Assembly (NCBI GenBank): GCA_030549205.1
Contig: JAUKTV010000001.1
Location: 1,860,001-1,924,000, forward strand
Length of the DNA: 64,000 nucleotides
Source: Apiosordaria backusii
Lineage: Eukaryota > Ascomycota > Sordariomycetes > Sordariales > Lasiosphaeriaceae
Direction: 5' to 3'
This document shows, piece after piece, positions 1 through 11,800 of this stretch (within the stretch, counting starts at the first letter, position 1; every line of letters begins with the position of its first letter). The notes under the pieces were generated by a model. That model had not been told where the DNA came from. It did not search any database and saw only the letters and a list, made by a program, of their open reading frames with translations. The position numbers were made by a program, and so were the translations under genes.

Positions 1-141
1 CCAAAACTCCGGCTCATTCACATCGACACCTAGCCTTTGTGCAAGTGATTAACAAGAAATGACGGCCAACATGCGCTCTGTTACATCAGGAATAGATGAC
101 TGTTTCGGCCTAACCCAGACATCATTCTTCGTGTTACTCAT

Positions 142-2080
142 CTAGAGCTCATCTACCCTAGGGAACTCCAGCGTCCACGTCCGGGGACTAATTGGCAAGC
201 CGAGGAAATACTGAGCGAAGCGCTTGGTTTCGGTCGTGAAAATAAGCCAGCTAAAAACACACACAGTTAGTAAAAAGAAAACTCGAAGACGATGTAAACG
301 GAACTTACGCCTTAGCAGGGAAACTAAGCCACCCCTTCAAGACAAACTTCGTCACCTTCACTATCCTTTCCCACTCCTCAGCCATAGCATCCATACTCGA
401 CCCCTCCTCCCATCCTTCCTCCTTCTCCCCCCTCCTCTCTACCTCATCCTCATCCAGCTCGTCAAGCGCCTTCTTTTTATCATCAGGCATAGACCCCACA
501 CTCAAGATCTTCGCCTTATTCACCACCACCTTTCTCGTCCCCTTATTCTCCTCCTCCTCCACCATGGCCCTAAACCTCTGAATAGCACTCAAACTACTAC
601 TCAACCTCGCATAAGTATTAAACAGCGCCACCAACTCCGTCCTCTTCAGCACCGGAACCTCCGGGTGGTCATTATTGTCAAACTCAAACAGCACCTTCAG
701 CGCGGTTCCGTACCCAGCCGTCTGCAGCTTGCCCCACAGTCTGCACTTGTCACACCCGACGCAATCCATCAGACGGCTGACATTTCTGAAGCGGTTCCGG
801 AAGTCCTCCTTGAGCGACGGCCCCTCTCCGTTCTTGAACATGAGGCTCTCGTCAAAAATCTGAGGGACGCTCGCCGCTTTGGTGGTAACAGCCAAAACCT
901 TCTCGCGGGTCTCGGCATCTTGAGCCGGGTCGCCCGTGCAAAAGGTGTAGCCTTGTTCTGCGGTGAGATAAGGGCCGAGCTTGGCGATGGCGCGGGAGAG
1001 GAGGGCATAGTTGAAGTATAAATTGCTGATGCGCTCTGGGAATTGGTGAAGGCGGGCCTTGTAGCAGTCAAGATTGGGCTGCCATTGACCGGTGGTTTGG
1101 TTGAGGAAGTCCCAGCAGAGATGGGCCGAGATACTCGCGTGCATGCCGGACATGACTCTGTAAAAGACACGCTTCTCGAGACACTCGTCTTCGACTTCGA
1201 GACCGGTGTTGGCGACAAACGGTGTCAGGGGGTTGTGCTCCCTCGTTTGCTCCAAAACATGTTGGCGTCCAGCAGCGTCGAGAACAGCCTTGAAATCCAT
1301 CGCTGCTGGTCCCTGGGGAGAGCTATCCTTTCCAAGCGCCGCATAATGAGGGAAAGAGCTTCTCTGGAAGCAATTCTCTCGGTATATCGCATCCCACACC
1401 TGCCTGGCGCCGTCGCCAGCATACCCAGTGAACCTTTCCGGATTCCGCAACAAGCTCACATAATCCCCCTTTGAAGTAGCGCTCTCATCCTCAGGAACGC
1501 AATAATCCCGATCATCGCACTCATCATCATACTCCACCACACAACTTTCCCCAACCCCTTCGCCCAACTTCCCCTTCAGTGGCCTAACCGGCTCTTGTTT
1601 TTGCACCGCCTTCCCAGGATGTTGCGCCCTCGGACCTTCCAGCTTCCCCAGCTCTTTCGCCCTCCACACAGGCGGGATATCCTCCTCATTGTCCAGCGTC
1701 TCTACCGCACAGGCGATATTCCCGCACATGCCATTCTCGTCATCCCAAAACGGGCATTTCTTGTGAAATAAATTCACTCGGTAATGGCTAAAGAAATCCG
1801 TCGTCTGCGTGAGCTCGTCAAGGGCCGGCTTGACGTTGCGGTTGAGCCGCTCGAGCGTAGCATACGAGGCGCATGCGTCGCTGACAGTGGCTTTTGGCGA
1901 TATCTGCCAGAGGGAACCGTTAGAATGATATACATAATCGTACTGATCGGCAGTCGCCGCCGCCGTTGCGACTGCGGCAATGGCACATTTGGATTTGGGT
2001 GGTGGGGCTAATGCATCTGCATAATGACAGGAAAGAAAGGGGACAAGTTTAACAAGAAAAAAAGCGTACCGCGCATGCAT
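142..2080 (-). CDS. ERO1: ERO1, endoplasmic reticulum oxidoreductin (2 exons, 626 aa)
   Basis: Flavoprotein thiol oxidase of the ER lumen that reoxidises protein disulfide isomerase, passing electrons to oxygen. Model: complement(join(142..250,309..2080)). The long exon has the ERO1 landmarks: a Cys-rich N-terminal block (KKCPFWDDENGMC, then CVVEYDDECDDRDYC), the SGMHASISAHLCWDF segment, the NLYFNYALLSRA helix, and the catalytic CxxCxxC as CVGCDKC. The open frame runs into a stop at 305, but a GTAAGT donor (308-303), a TACTAAC branch site and a TTTTTAG acceptor (ending 251) lead to a 109-nt last exon that adds 35 residues and ends in VDEL, an ER-retention-like tail. The ATG at 2080 gives a hydrophobic leader (AFFLVKLVPFL) that fits a signal peptide. 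An ATG near 2130 joined across an intron would give a different, non-hydrophobic N-terminus, so I prefer 2080. Family assignment is firm; the 5' end is less so. Confidence 0.93.
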
Positions 2081-3603
2081 CTTGAGGTGGGCTCGGCGGC
2101 GATGCAGAGGGTTGTGAGTTTTGGCATCGCACCTCTGGACTCCAGAGTGCGAACACTGATAGATAAAAGAGACGGGCGGCCGACTTCATCGTGAGGAGTA
2201 GGGGGTGACCTGCGAAAGGCCTCGAAACGAATGTGGTCGGTCTCGGTCAGAATAGTTGGTTTGGTGTTGCTGCTAACGAATGAGAATATTCGTATGTCCT
2301 AAACTGTATGTGCGTGTGATTGATTGGCCTTTTGTCTTGGTGGTCTGGTATGCTGTCCCCGAGACCCGGGTCTGAAACGTCGACGTTTATAATGAATGGT
2401 GGTTCGACGTCAGCGTTCCAAGATGACAATTGGCGATAAGAGCTCTTATCGGGAGGCCGTTGTGGCCGAGCGGGAAGGGCGATCGATGGTGCGCTTGGCG
2501 TTTTCTGGAAAGATTGCAGAAGGGATGCGCAAAGTGGACAGGAATGATGTGATCCTAAGAGCAGCTACAAATTGAATGCAGAAAGTGGCCGGGGGCCAAA
2601 AACTTCGCAAGTTCAAGTTGGTAAAAACCAAGTGGTCAATGGGACATGGGGATCTTTTTGAAAGATATGGCCACCTTCCAGAACGAAAAAGAGTATCGGA
2701 AAGTTGCCCCCAGTGGGCGGGGGTTTGCGAGAGGAAATGTGGCCAGAAGGAAAATCAGCAGATGTCGATCTGCCGACGAACGATCGAATTGCTTGTAAAT
2801 CACAAAAACCGGCTGACACTTGTTGCCTTTTTTGGTTCCCGGATCTGATGGGAATACTAACTTCAAGGTACAGGCAGCGTATCAGTGCATCCTTGATCCT
2901 GCTGTGTCCGGACTATGGCCCGGCGCTTGCTTCGTACGCGACATGCCATGTTCATTGTCCTGCCTTTTTCTTATTCAAATCCCAAAACTGTCAACGTGGC
3001 GCATTCGACGGGATGTAACCCGCCAGCGCAACTACGGCTTGAAGTACCTCGATGGATCGCCTCCACCCCGCGATCAGTCAACATCTGTGGAGGGGCACCT
3101 AATCAGCGTATATATACTCACGGCGCGCATTCTCATCAACTTTCGGTGTGCCCGTAATAATTTGGTTATTATTCTTAATTCATCGCTACCTAACCAACAG
3201 TTCATCATCTCCATCTTCCGGACGGCTTTGTCCTGTTTCCATTATCTCTCCTGCTTGCCTGCTGGACAATGTCCGCCAGCCACTTTCGTTTTGGCCCTCC
3301 AACTGGCCGCCAGAAACCCTGCTCTTGTATCGTGGCTCAATCCATGTGCCCATCTTCTCCGTATTCCAGAGCCTATCAATGATCGCAAATTCTTTCGCAG
3401 ATGTGGCGCTTCAAGGTCGAAAGTCGAGCATCAAAGCGTGGGTAGGTATCCCAGTATGACAGCCAGAAGCCTTGCTGCCCTCACATCATCGAGCAGCATT
3501 TACCTCTACAGTTAAGGTGATGATCGGTATGTGGCCGTGGGCTTTTCTCCGAGTGCTAATCGTACATCCGTCCCCTATTAATACTCTGTGGCCTCCCAGC
3601 TCC
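2081..3603. other. intergenic region between ERO1 and CKS1
   Basis: No credible coding region. It holds the ERO1 promoter (ERO1 reads left from 2080) and the 3' flank of CKS1, which also reads left. Short open frames here overlap on both strands and have mixed, low-complexity translations. The only structured element I noticed is the ACGT-palindrome cluster at 2375-2412, listed separately. Confidence 0.6.
2375..2412. promoter_or_regulatory. candidate bZIP (UPR-type) site cluster upstream of ERO1
   Basis: About 300 bp upstream of the ERO1 start lie a perfect 14-bp palindrome, AAACGTCGACGTTT (2375-2388), and, 16 bp further on, CGACGTCA (2405-2412), which reads TGACGTCG on the ERO1 strand. Both carry ACGT cores of the kind bound by bZIP factors such as Hac1/XBP1. 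ERO1 is a classical unfolded-protein-response target in fungi, so a UPR role is reasonable. It is inferred from motif and position only. Confidence 0.3.
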
Positions 3604-4089
3604 TCACTGCGGAGGTTGATAGTTGAGGGGGCGCCTAAACCCTTTGTTAGCTGCTGCTCACCAAACTTGAAATCCTGTTGCCGGAGTGCTTACTTGAAAA
3701 GCAGAATGTGGGGCTCTGGCTCATGAACTTCATAGTGTTCCCATCCGAGACTCTGTGTAATACCCATCGCCCGCCACTCTTCCTCCCACAACAGCTTCAA
3801 AGTGCCCTTGGATTGATCATGATAGTCTTTGGGAATGGCCTTGAGCATAGCCTTGGGGAGCTGCACGTGGCGGTATTCATATTCGCTGTCATTGTACCTG
3901 GAGGATGTTAGACTACCTAAACCTCTGGGTAATGTACCAGAGCTAAACACCTGGCAGGGTTACTTACCGTGTAGAGTAGTGGATCGCCTCAATGAACTCC
4001 TCAAGCCGCGCCCGCTCACTGTCTGACAGGGGCCGTGGGCTTGGGTTCCGGCGAGAGGTGTCAATGCCCATCTCATCTAGTGTCGCCAT
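3604..4089 (-). CDS. CKS1: CKS1, cyclin-dependent kinase regulatory subunit (3 exons, 118 aa)
   Basis: Small adaptor that binds Cdk1/Cdc28 and phosphorylated substrates and promotes multisite phosphorylation in the cell cycle. Model: complement(join(3604..3634,3694..3897,3968..4089)), total 357 nt, all phases consistent. Exon 1 starts MATLDEMGIDTSRR and ends in IEAIHYST. Exon 2 carries the diagnostic core YNDSEYEYRHVQLPKAMLK, then GWEHYEVHEPEPHILLF. The last exon of 31 nt encodes RPLNYQPPQ and the stop; it is revealed by a GTAAGC donor, a GCTAAC branch site and a TTTAG acceptor. Without that intron the protein would stop right after HILLFK, short of the usual C-terminal strand. It is divergent from the RSC4-like gene, with about 1.2 kb between the starts. 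Confidence 0.95.
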
Positions 4090-5304
4090 CTTGTAAGTCG
4101 TGTGCGGGATTGCCGGTTGCTTAGAAAAGGAGAATAATGTCGCGAGAACTCGTGTGAGAACCCGAAAGTATGCCCCGAGAGAAGGGGCACAGTAACTTGT
4201 TGGGCTGGAAAAGTATCAAGGTCGCGCGATGGTCGTGTTTAGCCTTGCACTTTGGGTACGTGGGGTAATGTCGGGCCAAATCGAGGATGCCGACAGATGT
4301 TCTAGGCAAAAGGAGCCTCTAAAACTCTTGGTTGGGGATGCGACCTGTGCCGGTAATAGGGAGCAATAACAAGCTCGGGCAGAAAAGCAGATGTGGTTTT
4401 GCGCACTTGTTGTTGGTGTTGAGGCGTGCGACTTCGCTGGTGGAGGAGGGGAACAGAAAGAGGCCGAAGGTAAACAAATCGGTTCATGTGTTTGGAAGGG
4501 CCCTGCCGCACTTGCCATGCGCTAAAATTTTGACCCCTCCGGCCCACTGGCGGCTTGGCACGGGCCACCGGTTGAGAAAGTGCCATTTTGATTGTTTAAC
4601 ATCTCTCGCAAACAATGGGGCTTTGGTTTGTATAGTGTATGTCTCGATTACTTTGTGGTAGATAAGGCACCTCTGGTATAACAAGAAATTCAAGGGTCAC
4701 TAGTAGATTGTTTCTTTTTGCAATTCTCAGTTGCAAGGTGCCGGATGACATAAGCAGTTCGAGATGCCTAAAATATCAGGCATGGAGCAAGGAAAACCCC
4801 GGTCCATGCGTCTGTGGCCCCTGCTGGTGGTACCTTCCCCGAAGCCAGGTACACACATGGGGCAGGAGCGCCTGCCGAACAGTTGGTGTTGAACTGTACC
4901 TATGCAAAACTCTGAATTCCCAGCCCTTTGCAGCCCCAAAATTGCACCGCTCCTGGACAGCTGCCACTGCGGTTAATTCGTACAGCTCGCAGACACCTAC
5001 GATTGCACCCATTCATCAAAGTCATCCATCGCAGGGGGCTGGCTTGGGCATGGGACTGCACCCACCTCTGCCCGTACGGATACTCCTGACCTACCAGACT
5101 AACAAACCCGTGTCGGTTTTTGCGTCTGCGCTGCGCCCACCAAAGAGATCGCACTGCTACGCGTCTCCCACAGCCGCAGAGCAACAGCTTGCGCGCCGCC
5201 CTCCGTCACAAGTCGCCATTGAGGCGCCTGCACCACGTCCATCTCGACAGCTGCCATCGAGTTGAATTGTTTTTATCATTACTGCTCCGCTGCAGCACCG
5301 CGCA
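4090..5304. other. divergent intergenic region, CKS1 / RSC4-like
   Basis: Shared upstream region of CKS1 (leftward) and the RSC4-like gene (rightward). A 185-codon open frame at 4708-5265 has an incoherent translation rich in Pro, Ser and Gln and faces overlapping frames on the other strand. I treat it as chance. Confidence 0.6.
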
Positions 5305-7636
5305 ATGGACAACAAACGGAAAGCGGGCCCGACGGGCGCCGCTGAGAATGACGACCGAGCTGCCAAACGACGCAAGGTCCCCAGGGTAAGTATTTCTCCT
5401 TTTGCTCCCGTCGCTCGTGGCGCACATCTGCCAATCTAGATGCAATGTCAACACGGCCACTAACCATGGGGAAAGCCTCCACATGAGTACGACCTCATGA
5501 AGGGCGAAAGCCCCGATTCGACAACAGCCTATGGCCTTGCTTTCCTGGAAACCATCCGCAGAACGAAGGACAAGAGGTTGGTTTACTCATTTTCCTGGGC
5601 CTAGATGATATCTAACAACAATGCCTTGCAGTGGACGACTCGTAGCTAGTTACTTCGAGAACCTCCTCCCTCGTGACAAGAACAAGGATTACTATGCGCG
5701 CATTCGCATGCCCATCTCCCTAAAAATCATCGAGCGCAAACTCCACAATCAGGACTTTGTCAACATGTCGGAGCTTGAAAGCTTCTTCAAGCGAATGGTC
5801 ACCAATGCGAAAGAATACTATCCCAAGAACTCCGAGATATTTGAGGATGCTGAACGTGTAAGGAAGGCGTTGAGCAACTATATGACCAAGACGAACCCGG
5901 CCTATAAACTAGTTCCTGGTTACAGTTGCACTGCTGCGCCTATACCTGATGGTTTGGAGTCGGCGGATTTCGCGGCAGAGGACGCAGAGGGTGGTGAGGA
6001 GGATGCAGAGGGCGAAGAGGATGCCGAAGGCGAGGAAGAGGAGGACGAGGGCGAAGATGAGGAAGAAGATGACGAGGATGAAGACGATGGAAACCCGAGA
6101 AAAATCATCCTGAAGAGAAGGGGCTCTAGTATTGGCGCGAAGCGTGCGCCCGATTCGGCGCGGAAACGTGACAGAAGTGGGAGGGTCAAGGCAGACCACG
6201 AGTTTGAGGGCGTTCCCTACAAGGGGCTCAACTTCCAACACGCCCAGGAGAAAATTGTGGAGGAGCTGATTCGGAAGCCAGACGAAGAGTAAGAAACAAC
6301 TGCCCATATTCTTTTTTGCACGAATGCCTGCTGACCTTGCTCTCAGCGGTGCCCCATATTTCCTGGACTTCATCAATCTCCCGCCACGCAGCTTCAAGGA
6401 CTATTTTGCCGTCATTACCTCTCCGCTGTCATTAAAGGGGCTGCAGAAGCTTGTGAAGGGCATTCATGGCCGTCAAGCTGCAACTGGCATTAGCGATTTT
6501 AAAAGCTGGGCAGCGTTTGAGGAGAGGGCCAGTCTGCTCTGGACTAATGCTCACTTTTACAATGAGGATGGCAGCGAAATCCACACTCTGGCTACAGAGT
6601 TGAAGGTATGGTCACTGAAGCGCGGGGTAGGGAGCGAGAACTAACCTTGAATACAGAGAGCCTTCTATGATGAGCTCAACGCGGCAAAGGCCGTGGTTCA
6701 GGAGCCACCTCAACAACCCAAGATCAAGCTCAAGGTTGGGTCAGGTCAGGAAACTCCAGTGTTGGCGGCCAAAAAGATTACCATCCATGTCGGCGGGTCT
6801 AAAGGCAGCGCGACAGGGTCGCCGGCACCACCAACCAACCGACCAAGCGAGTCGGGTCCTGTTCCAGCCCACGGGCCAATCACCACAACTGCCAGTTTCC
6901 AGCTTGATAAGTCGATGAGCGTGCCTTCGGCCGCAGGATCCCCGAGTCCCTCTATTCTCGCCCCTGGGCCACCCACCATGGTGCCTCGGCTGAATGGACA
7001 TGTGCCGGGCCCGATGGCCATGATGAATGGGCAACACAACTACCCAGGGCCGCATCAAGGCCTTCAAAATGGACATCCACCTCCTGCGCCAGCACCTGCA
7101 CCTCCTCCTCCTCTGTGGGACAATTTGTATCGCGCCCCTGGTAGAGGTGAGTTTTTATTTGATTTGTCCGTGTTTGTGGTATGACATGGCTGACACTATG
7201 ATTAGGGATCGCCGACTCTTTGCTGCCGAGCGCGCTTGTCCGGACACATCCAACAGTCCCACAAGAACGCCGATTTCGGATGGAGGTTCCAGCGGACCCT
7301 AAGCTGGCTCAACAAAGTGTCACTTTCCACCTGCCAGCTAGTCACAGCAGACTTCAGTTGATCCCCCGGCTGGCACCCTTTGAGCAACAGGGTCGCCAGT
7401 ACAAACTCATGGTTCAAATCAATGGGCAGATGGTTGGTAGAGCCACCCCGATTCCTGTGCCGGATGATCCTCTGCCAATGAATGCCATGGTGTTTGATTT
7501 GGGTTTAACTCTGGGCACGAACATGATTGTTGTGACGGTCGTGGCATCGTTACCCAAGGGACAAAAACTAGATAATGGGGCTAGCGCTGAGGTGGAGAGG
7601 CTGACCATGAACGTTCACCTCACAAGAGTGTACTAA
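5305..7636 (+). CDS. RSC4-like double-bromodomain chromatin-remodelling subunit (6 exons, 672 aa)
   Basis: Likely the Rsc4 subunit of the RSC (SWI/SNF-type) nucleosome-remodelling complex, which reads acetylated histone H3. Model: join(5305..5385,5476..5576,5632..6288,6347..6605,6657..7146,7206..7636), 2019 nt. The N-terminus has a basic patch (AAKRRKVPR). Bromodomain 1 spans roughly residues 40-150 (DYYARIRMPISLKIIERKL ... NAKEYYPKNSEIF). A long acidic Glu/Asp tract follows, then KIILKRRGSS. Bromodomain 2 (PYFLDFINLPPRSFKDYFAVI ... NAHFYNEDGSEI) precedes the KIKLKV motif, a Pro-rich linker and a conserved C-terminal domain ending in HLTRVY. The first acceptor is uncertain: AAAG at 5475 or GAG at 5487, both phase 0 and four residues apart. 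Other junctions have clear donors and branch sites. Confidence 0.85.
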
Positions 7637-8871
7637 CTACAAATAATTGTTTTTCTGGCGTCAAGGGGTGTATTTGGACGGTGGCGATTAATGTTGTCCC
7701 TGGCTCTTTAAGGTATCTATTTGGGAAAAAAGGAATGGCTGGGCGGTTCTATGGCTTCAATTGTCACTGGTGTTTCTGGATGGAGCGTTTTACCTAGTGT
7801 GTGTACTTCGGTAAGGAATGGAGAAATCAGCGTGGCATCATTATGACACCAAGGCTTGTTTCTGTGTATATGTATTGATACGTTTTCTTGATGTGGTTAA
7901 CCATTCATTCTTATTCTTGCTTTAGTTTCTGGCCGGGTTGCCGATGAGGAAGGTGCTTCCCGGTGTGTAAGGTCGAGTCTATCAACTCAACCTAAAGTCG
8001 GCAGCTGAGTTGGCTGCACTTTCCTTACCTTACCTCACTTCAAGTCAGTTGAGGGGGAAGGCACGACAATCGATCCGGCCGGACAAACTAAGATCCACCT
8101 TATCAACTCGACCACAATTCTCAAACCAACACTCAGGTTGCAGCGTTTATTTCAATCCTCACATCATGTTCACTTGCACCCACATGCTTTTCACTTTCAT
8201 TACTACAAACTCTCGGTAATCACGCTTAATGGACATTCGTACAAAGAGCAATGGTCCCGATGTTACGATGAACGCCTTCTGGAATTCGTGGCCATCCATT
8301 GCAAATAATGGTCAACAAACGTCTCACCAGACCTCTCTCTGGCCAGGAGATCTGAACATCTACTTGTAGTTTCTCCCCTGTTCAATTAATCCTTTGCTCT
8401 TCTTCTCGTGGCAAGACAAGACCCAAAATGAAGCCATTAAGTAGCGGCCTCAATCTCTTTTCCTTCCCTATCACTTACAATCATCACAGATACCCGCCCT
8501 CGGTACGAGAGAACAAAGTGAGGGTCACCCATTGTCTCCCTTTCGTGCGGTCATTGAATTGTTTACCAATATTCCGAACGCGGCCACCCTTTCAAGGGAT
8601 GGTACCCACGCAGTTCCCTGGAATGCTGTCCGCATTCCTTGACGCAACAAAGCGCGATATTGCACACGTTGCCCCCTTTATTTCCTACTCCGGGATTCGA
8701 ACGCACATATCGTGACAATTGACCCCTTTGTTACTTTTCGACTCCTACCGTTTTGAGCTATGGCTCTCTTGTAGCTAAGGCAGCTACAAGGTGATTTTCT
8801 TTGAGCACCAAACAAGAGGCATTATATGCGGCTTGGTTTGTTGTGTTTTTTTTGTTTTTGAATCTCTTACA
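7637..8871. other. intergenic region
   Basis: 3' flank of the RSC4-like gene and 5' flank of the next rightward gene. No credible coding region seen. A GTTCGAATCC-like stretch on the minus strand near 8693 lacks the stems of a tRNA. Confidence 0.6.
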
Positions 8872-11800
8872 ATGCCGCGACGGTCGTCGAAACTGGTTTC
8901 TGCCGGTGTTGACCCTACACCAAGGAGATCGACTAGGCTTGCTTCGAGAGAAAAAGTGGATGACACGCATCATCTTGAAGGCCAAGAGAAAGAAGTTATA
9001 GAATCGAAGTCAGTCAGCGGAATAAGAATAAAGAGTTTTGAAGAGGAGGAAGAAGAAGAAGAAGAAGAAGACCGGGAAGCGAGTGTTTACCCTGTTTCTT
9101 CACCGTCGGAAAGGCAGGCATCGCCGCTCGAAGATAAGCTTCGAGACCCGACACCCGGACTCGAACTCAAACAAGCACAATCCAGCTTCTTGCCCTCCCT
9201 ATCATTACCACCGTCGTATTTCCAACCCCCCAAAACAAGGCCAGCACCAACAATGGACTCGCCCGAACCCTACCTCCGCGGAGGCGACCCGCCCGAGCGT
9301 TCCCCTGAACGTCGCCGGCACTCCTCCGAGGGCTCCCGCCAACGAAACGACTCTACCGCTGGGACAAAAAAACCCAAGAGGGACCATTCAGCCATGCTAG
9401 CAGCCGCGCAGGTTCTCATCGAATCCAAATACGAGCTCCCGGACTCGCTCCGCTACAAAGTGGGCAACCTCGAGCAAAAGACCAAGCCCAGGCTCAACAG
9501 CGACTACAAAGTGTACTTTGAGCGCGACGATACCAACCCGGAAGTGGTCGCCCAGAGGGCAGACAAGCTTGCTATTCAGGAGCCGCTCGTGAAGGTGTAT
9601 GGCGACCCTCAGCGGGATCCGGCCGACGCTGCCAAAGATGGGAGGGTGCTGGATGGGGTGAGGAGCTGTTTTGAGGAGGTTTTCTTGGGGCAGGTGAGGG
9701 TCCTGCCGTTTGGGAGGGATATCAAGACGGAGCTGCTGGGGATGGCGCCGGGGGCTTGGAGGCCGACGCAGTTGGGGTTTAATTTTCCGCTGCCGCTGGA
9801 TGGGAAGGAGATTGGGAATGAGTGGTTTGGGGCGGTTTGGCAGGATTTGTATTTGAGGGTGTCGCATTTTGCGGAGGAGTACTTTGGGGAGGGGCTTGGG
9901 TTTGGGGAGGTGGAGCCGAATGGGGGGGATATTACTGATGAGGCGAGGATCCAAGCGGTGTGGGACGGGATTGGAGGGAAGAAGAATTTGATTTGGTTTA
10001 TTAGTCAGGTTGCGAGGCAGGATAATATGCTTGAGGGCGGTTGGGATTTGTTGCTTGCTAAAGCGGTACGGAGGAAGCTGGTTGTTACCGGGGTGGTGGC
10101 GAAGATTTTGGAGAGGGAGGTGTTTGATGAGTTGTTGTTTGGGGCGGATGATTTGGCGCGTGATATGTTGGAGGGTCAGGATAAGGCATTGGTTCAGGTT
10201 GAGGGTAAGTCTTTTTCATTTATTTCAAGAGGTAAGGGGAGATCACTGACATTAGACGATATGGCTAGGCTACTGGCGCACGAGAATCCGAGCCGACAGC
10301 ATCAAGGCTTTAATGCGTGGTGATGAGCTCACACCTTACTTTTGGGAGCAGGTCGACAAGCTCAGTATCCAAATCACCACCTTGCTCCTGCCATTGCTCA
10401 AACTCATGGACAAGAACTTCAACAACAGCCGAGCCAAGTCCCTCCAGGGGTTTCATCAGCAAATTCACAATATCGTTGCCCAGGCAGGATACCTGTCTCT
10501 GCACATGGCTTGGTCGAAGGACATTTTCCGGCTCTCTGCCCCCTTCTTGGGACAGGCGTGGGCTGTTGACCAGAACCAGGTCGACGGGAGAATCTTGCTG
10601 GAGTCCAAAGATGCAGCTGTCTACCGCGAAGAGCAAGAAAAACAAAAATGGCTGGCAGAGAAAGAACGGTACAGAGCTGACCCAGAGAACTATAGTGCTG
10701 AGCCTTCCCTCTTGGACAAGGCTGCTGAGCTAGGGTTCTACGGTGTTCTCTGGGCTGTCTTGGGCTTTATTCCCAGCTTGCTCTACGGGAAGGTGGCAAC
10801 ATATGATGTCTTCCCCACCTGGGACTCCAAGCCTGATGTCAAAGGCAAGAACTGGAGGTCACCACCTTATCTGGCCAAGGTCCAAATCATTGTGTGGCCC
10901 AAGTGTGAACGGTACGGCCTCATGGGTGAAATCGACCCCGAACTCCAAACGAGCCGAAAAGGAGAGTCCATCTCTACGCTGCTCCAGAGTCAGGTTGTGT
11001 ACTACCAAGGCCGCACTGACAACCGAGGTGAAGCGGCCGAAGGTGTTCCCACTCTTCCCCTGTGGCTCGACCGCAAGAGGAGCCTCTTGTTCAACGTCTG
11101 GCGGGACCGTCTTGTCAAATTGCTCTTTGCCTTCCTCGTATTCTCAGCACTGTCTTATCTTGTCCCGTTCCTCTGGGTCATTCCCAAGGTATGTCTCGCC
11201 TTGGTCAAACTTGTCGTTTTGATTGTTCTCGACGCAGTAATTCAGGTTCTAACGTTGGGTATTTTCGCGACAAAGGTTATTTTGTTTTTACTATCGGCGC
11301 TGTGGCACACCTTGCTTTCGTGGGTCGGGTTCGAGTTCCCCGGCGCTTCGTACGGTCAATCCGAGGGCTGGGTGTGGCGGTCTCCAAGCTGGGCAGGGAA
11401 GAGGTTTGTCTACGACGGGTTTCATGTTGGGGTTGGGAGGACAGAATTTGGGATCCCGGCGTACGAGGGGGAGACGTATACTATTCCTTGGTTTGGGTGG
11501 GGGAGCAGGGGGGTTAAGGAACGGAAGCCAGATTATCTTGATGAGATTTTGGGGACGGACTTTGAGAGGAGGCAGAAGGAGCTCGAGGCTGAAAAGGAGA
11601 AAGCGAGAGAAAGGGCTAGGGAGAGGGCCAAAGAATTGGAGAGGTTGCAGAGGGAGAAGGACTTGGAAGATGAGGAAGAGATTGAGATTACAAAGGTGGT
11701 GGAGGGGATTTTCCCTGGTCCTATCACCCCTCCTCCTTCCAGCTCCAAGACCAGACGGATGACGTTGAAGAAGAGCTGGACGCGCAAAGGAGAAGAGCCG

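Noticed and set aside
2456..2545. TGGCCGAGCGGGAAGG resembles the A box of a serine or leucine tRNA
   Set aside because: No GGTTCGANNCC B box and no matching acceptor or anticodon stems follow at the right distance.
4708..5265. 185-codon open frame upstream of the RSC4-like gene
   Set aside because: Translation is incoherent, other long frames overlap it on the opposite strand, and it occupies the divergent promoter.
8640..8710. GTTCGAATCC on the minus strand as a possible tRNA 3' half
   Set aside because: The flanking bases do not form the 5-bp T-arm stem, and no cloverleaf can be drawn.
9397..9954. 185-codon minus-strand frame
   Set aside because: Antisense shadow of the 1,164-residue protein gene; Pro/Leu/His-rich text typical of the reverse of a Glu/Gly-rich coding region.
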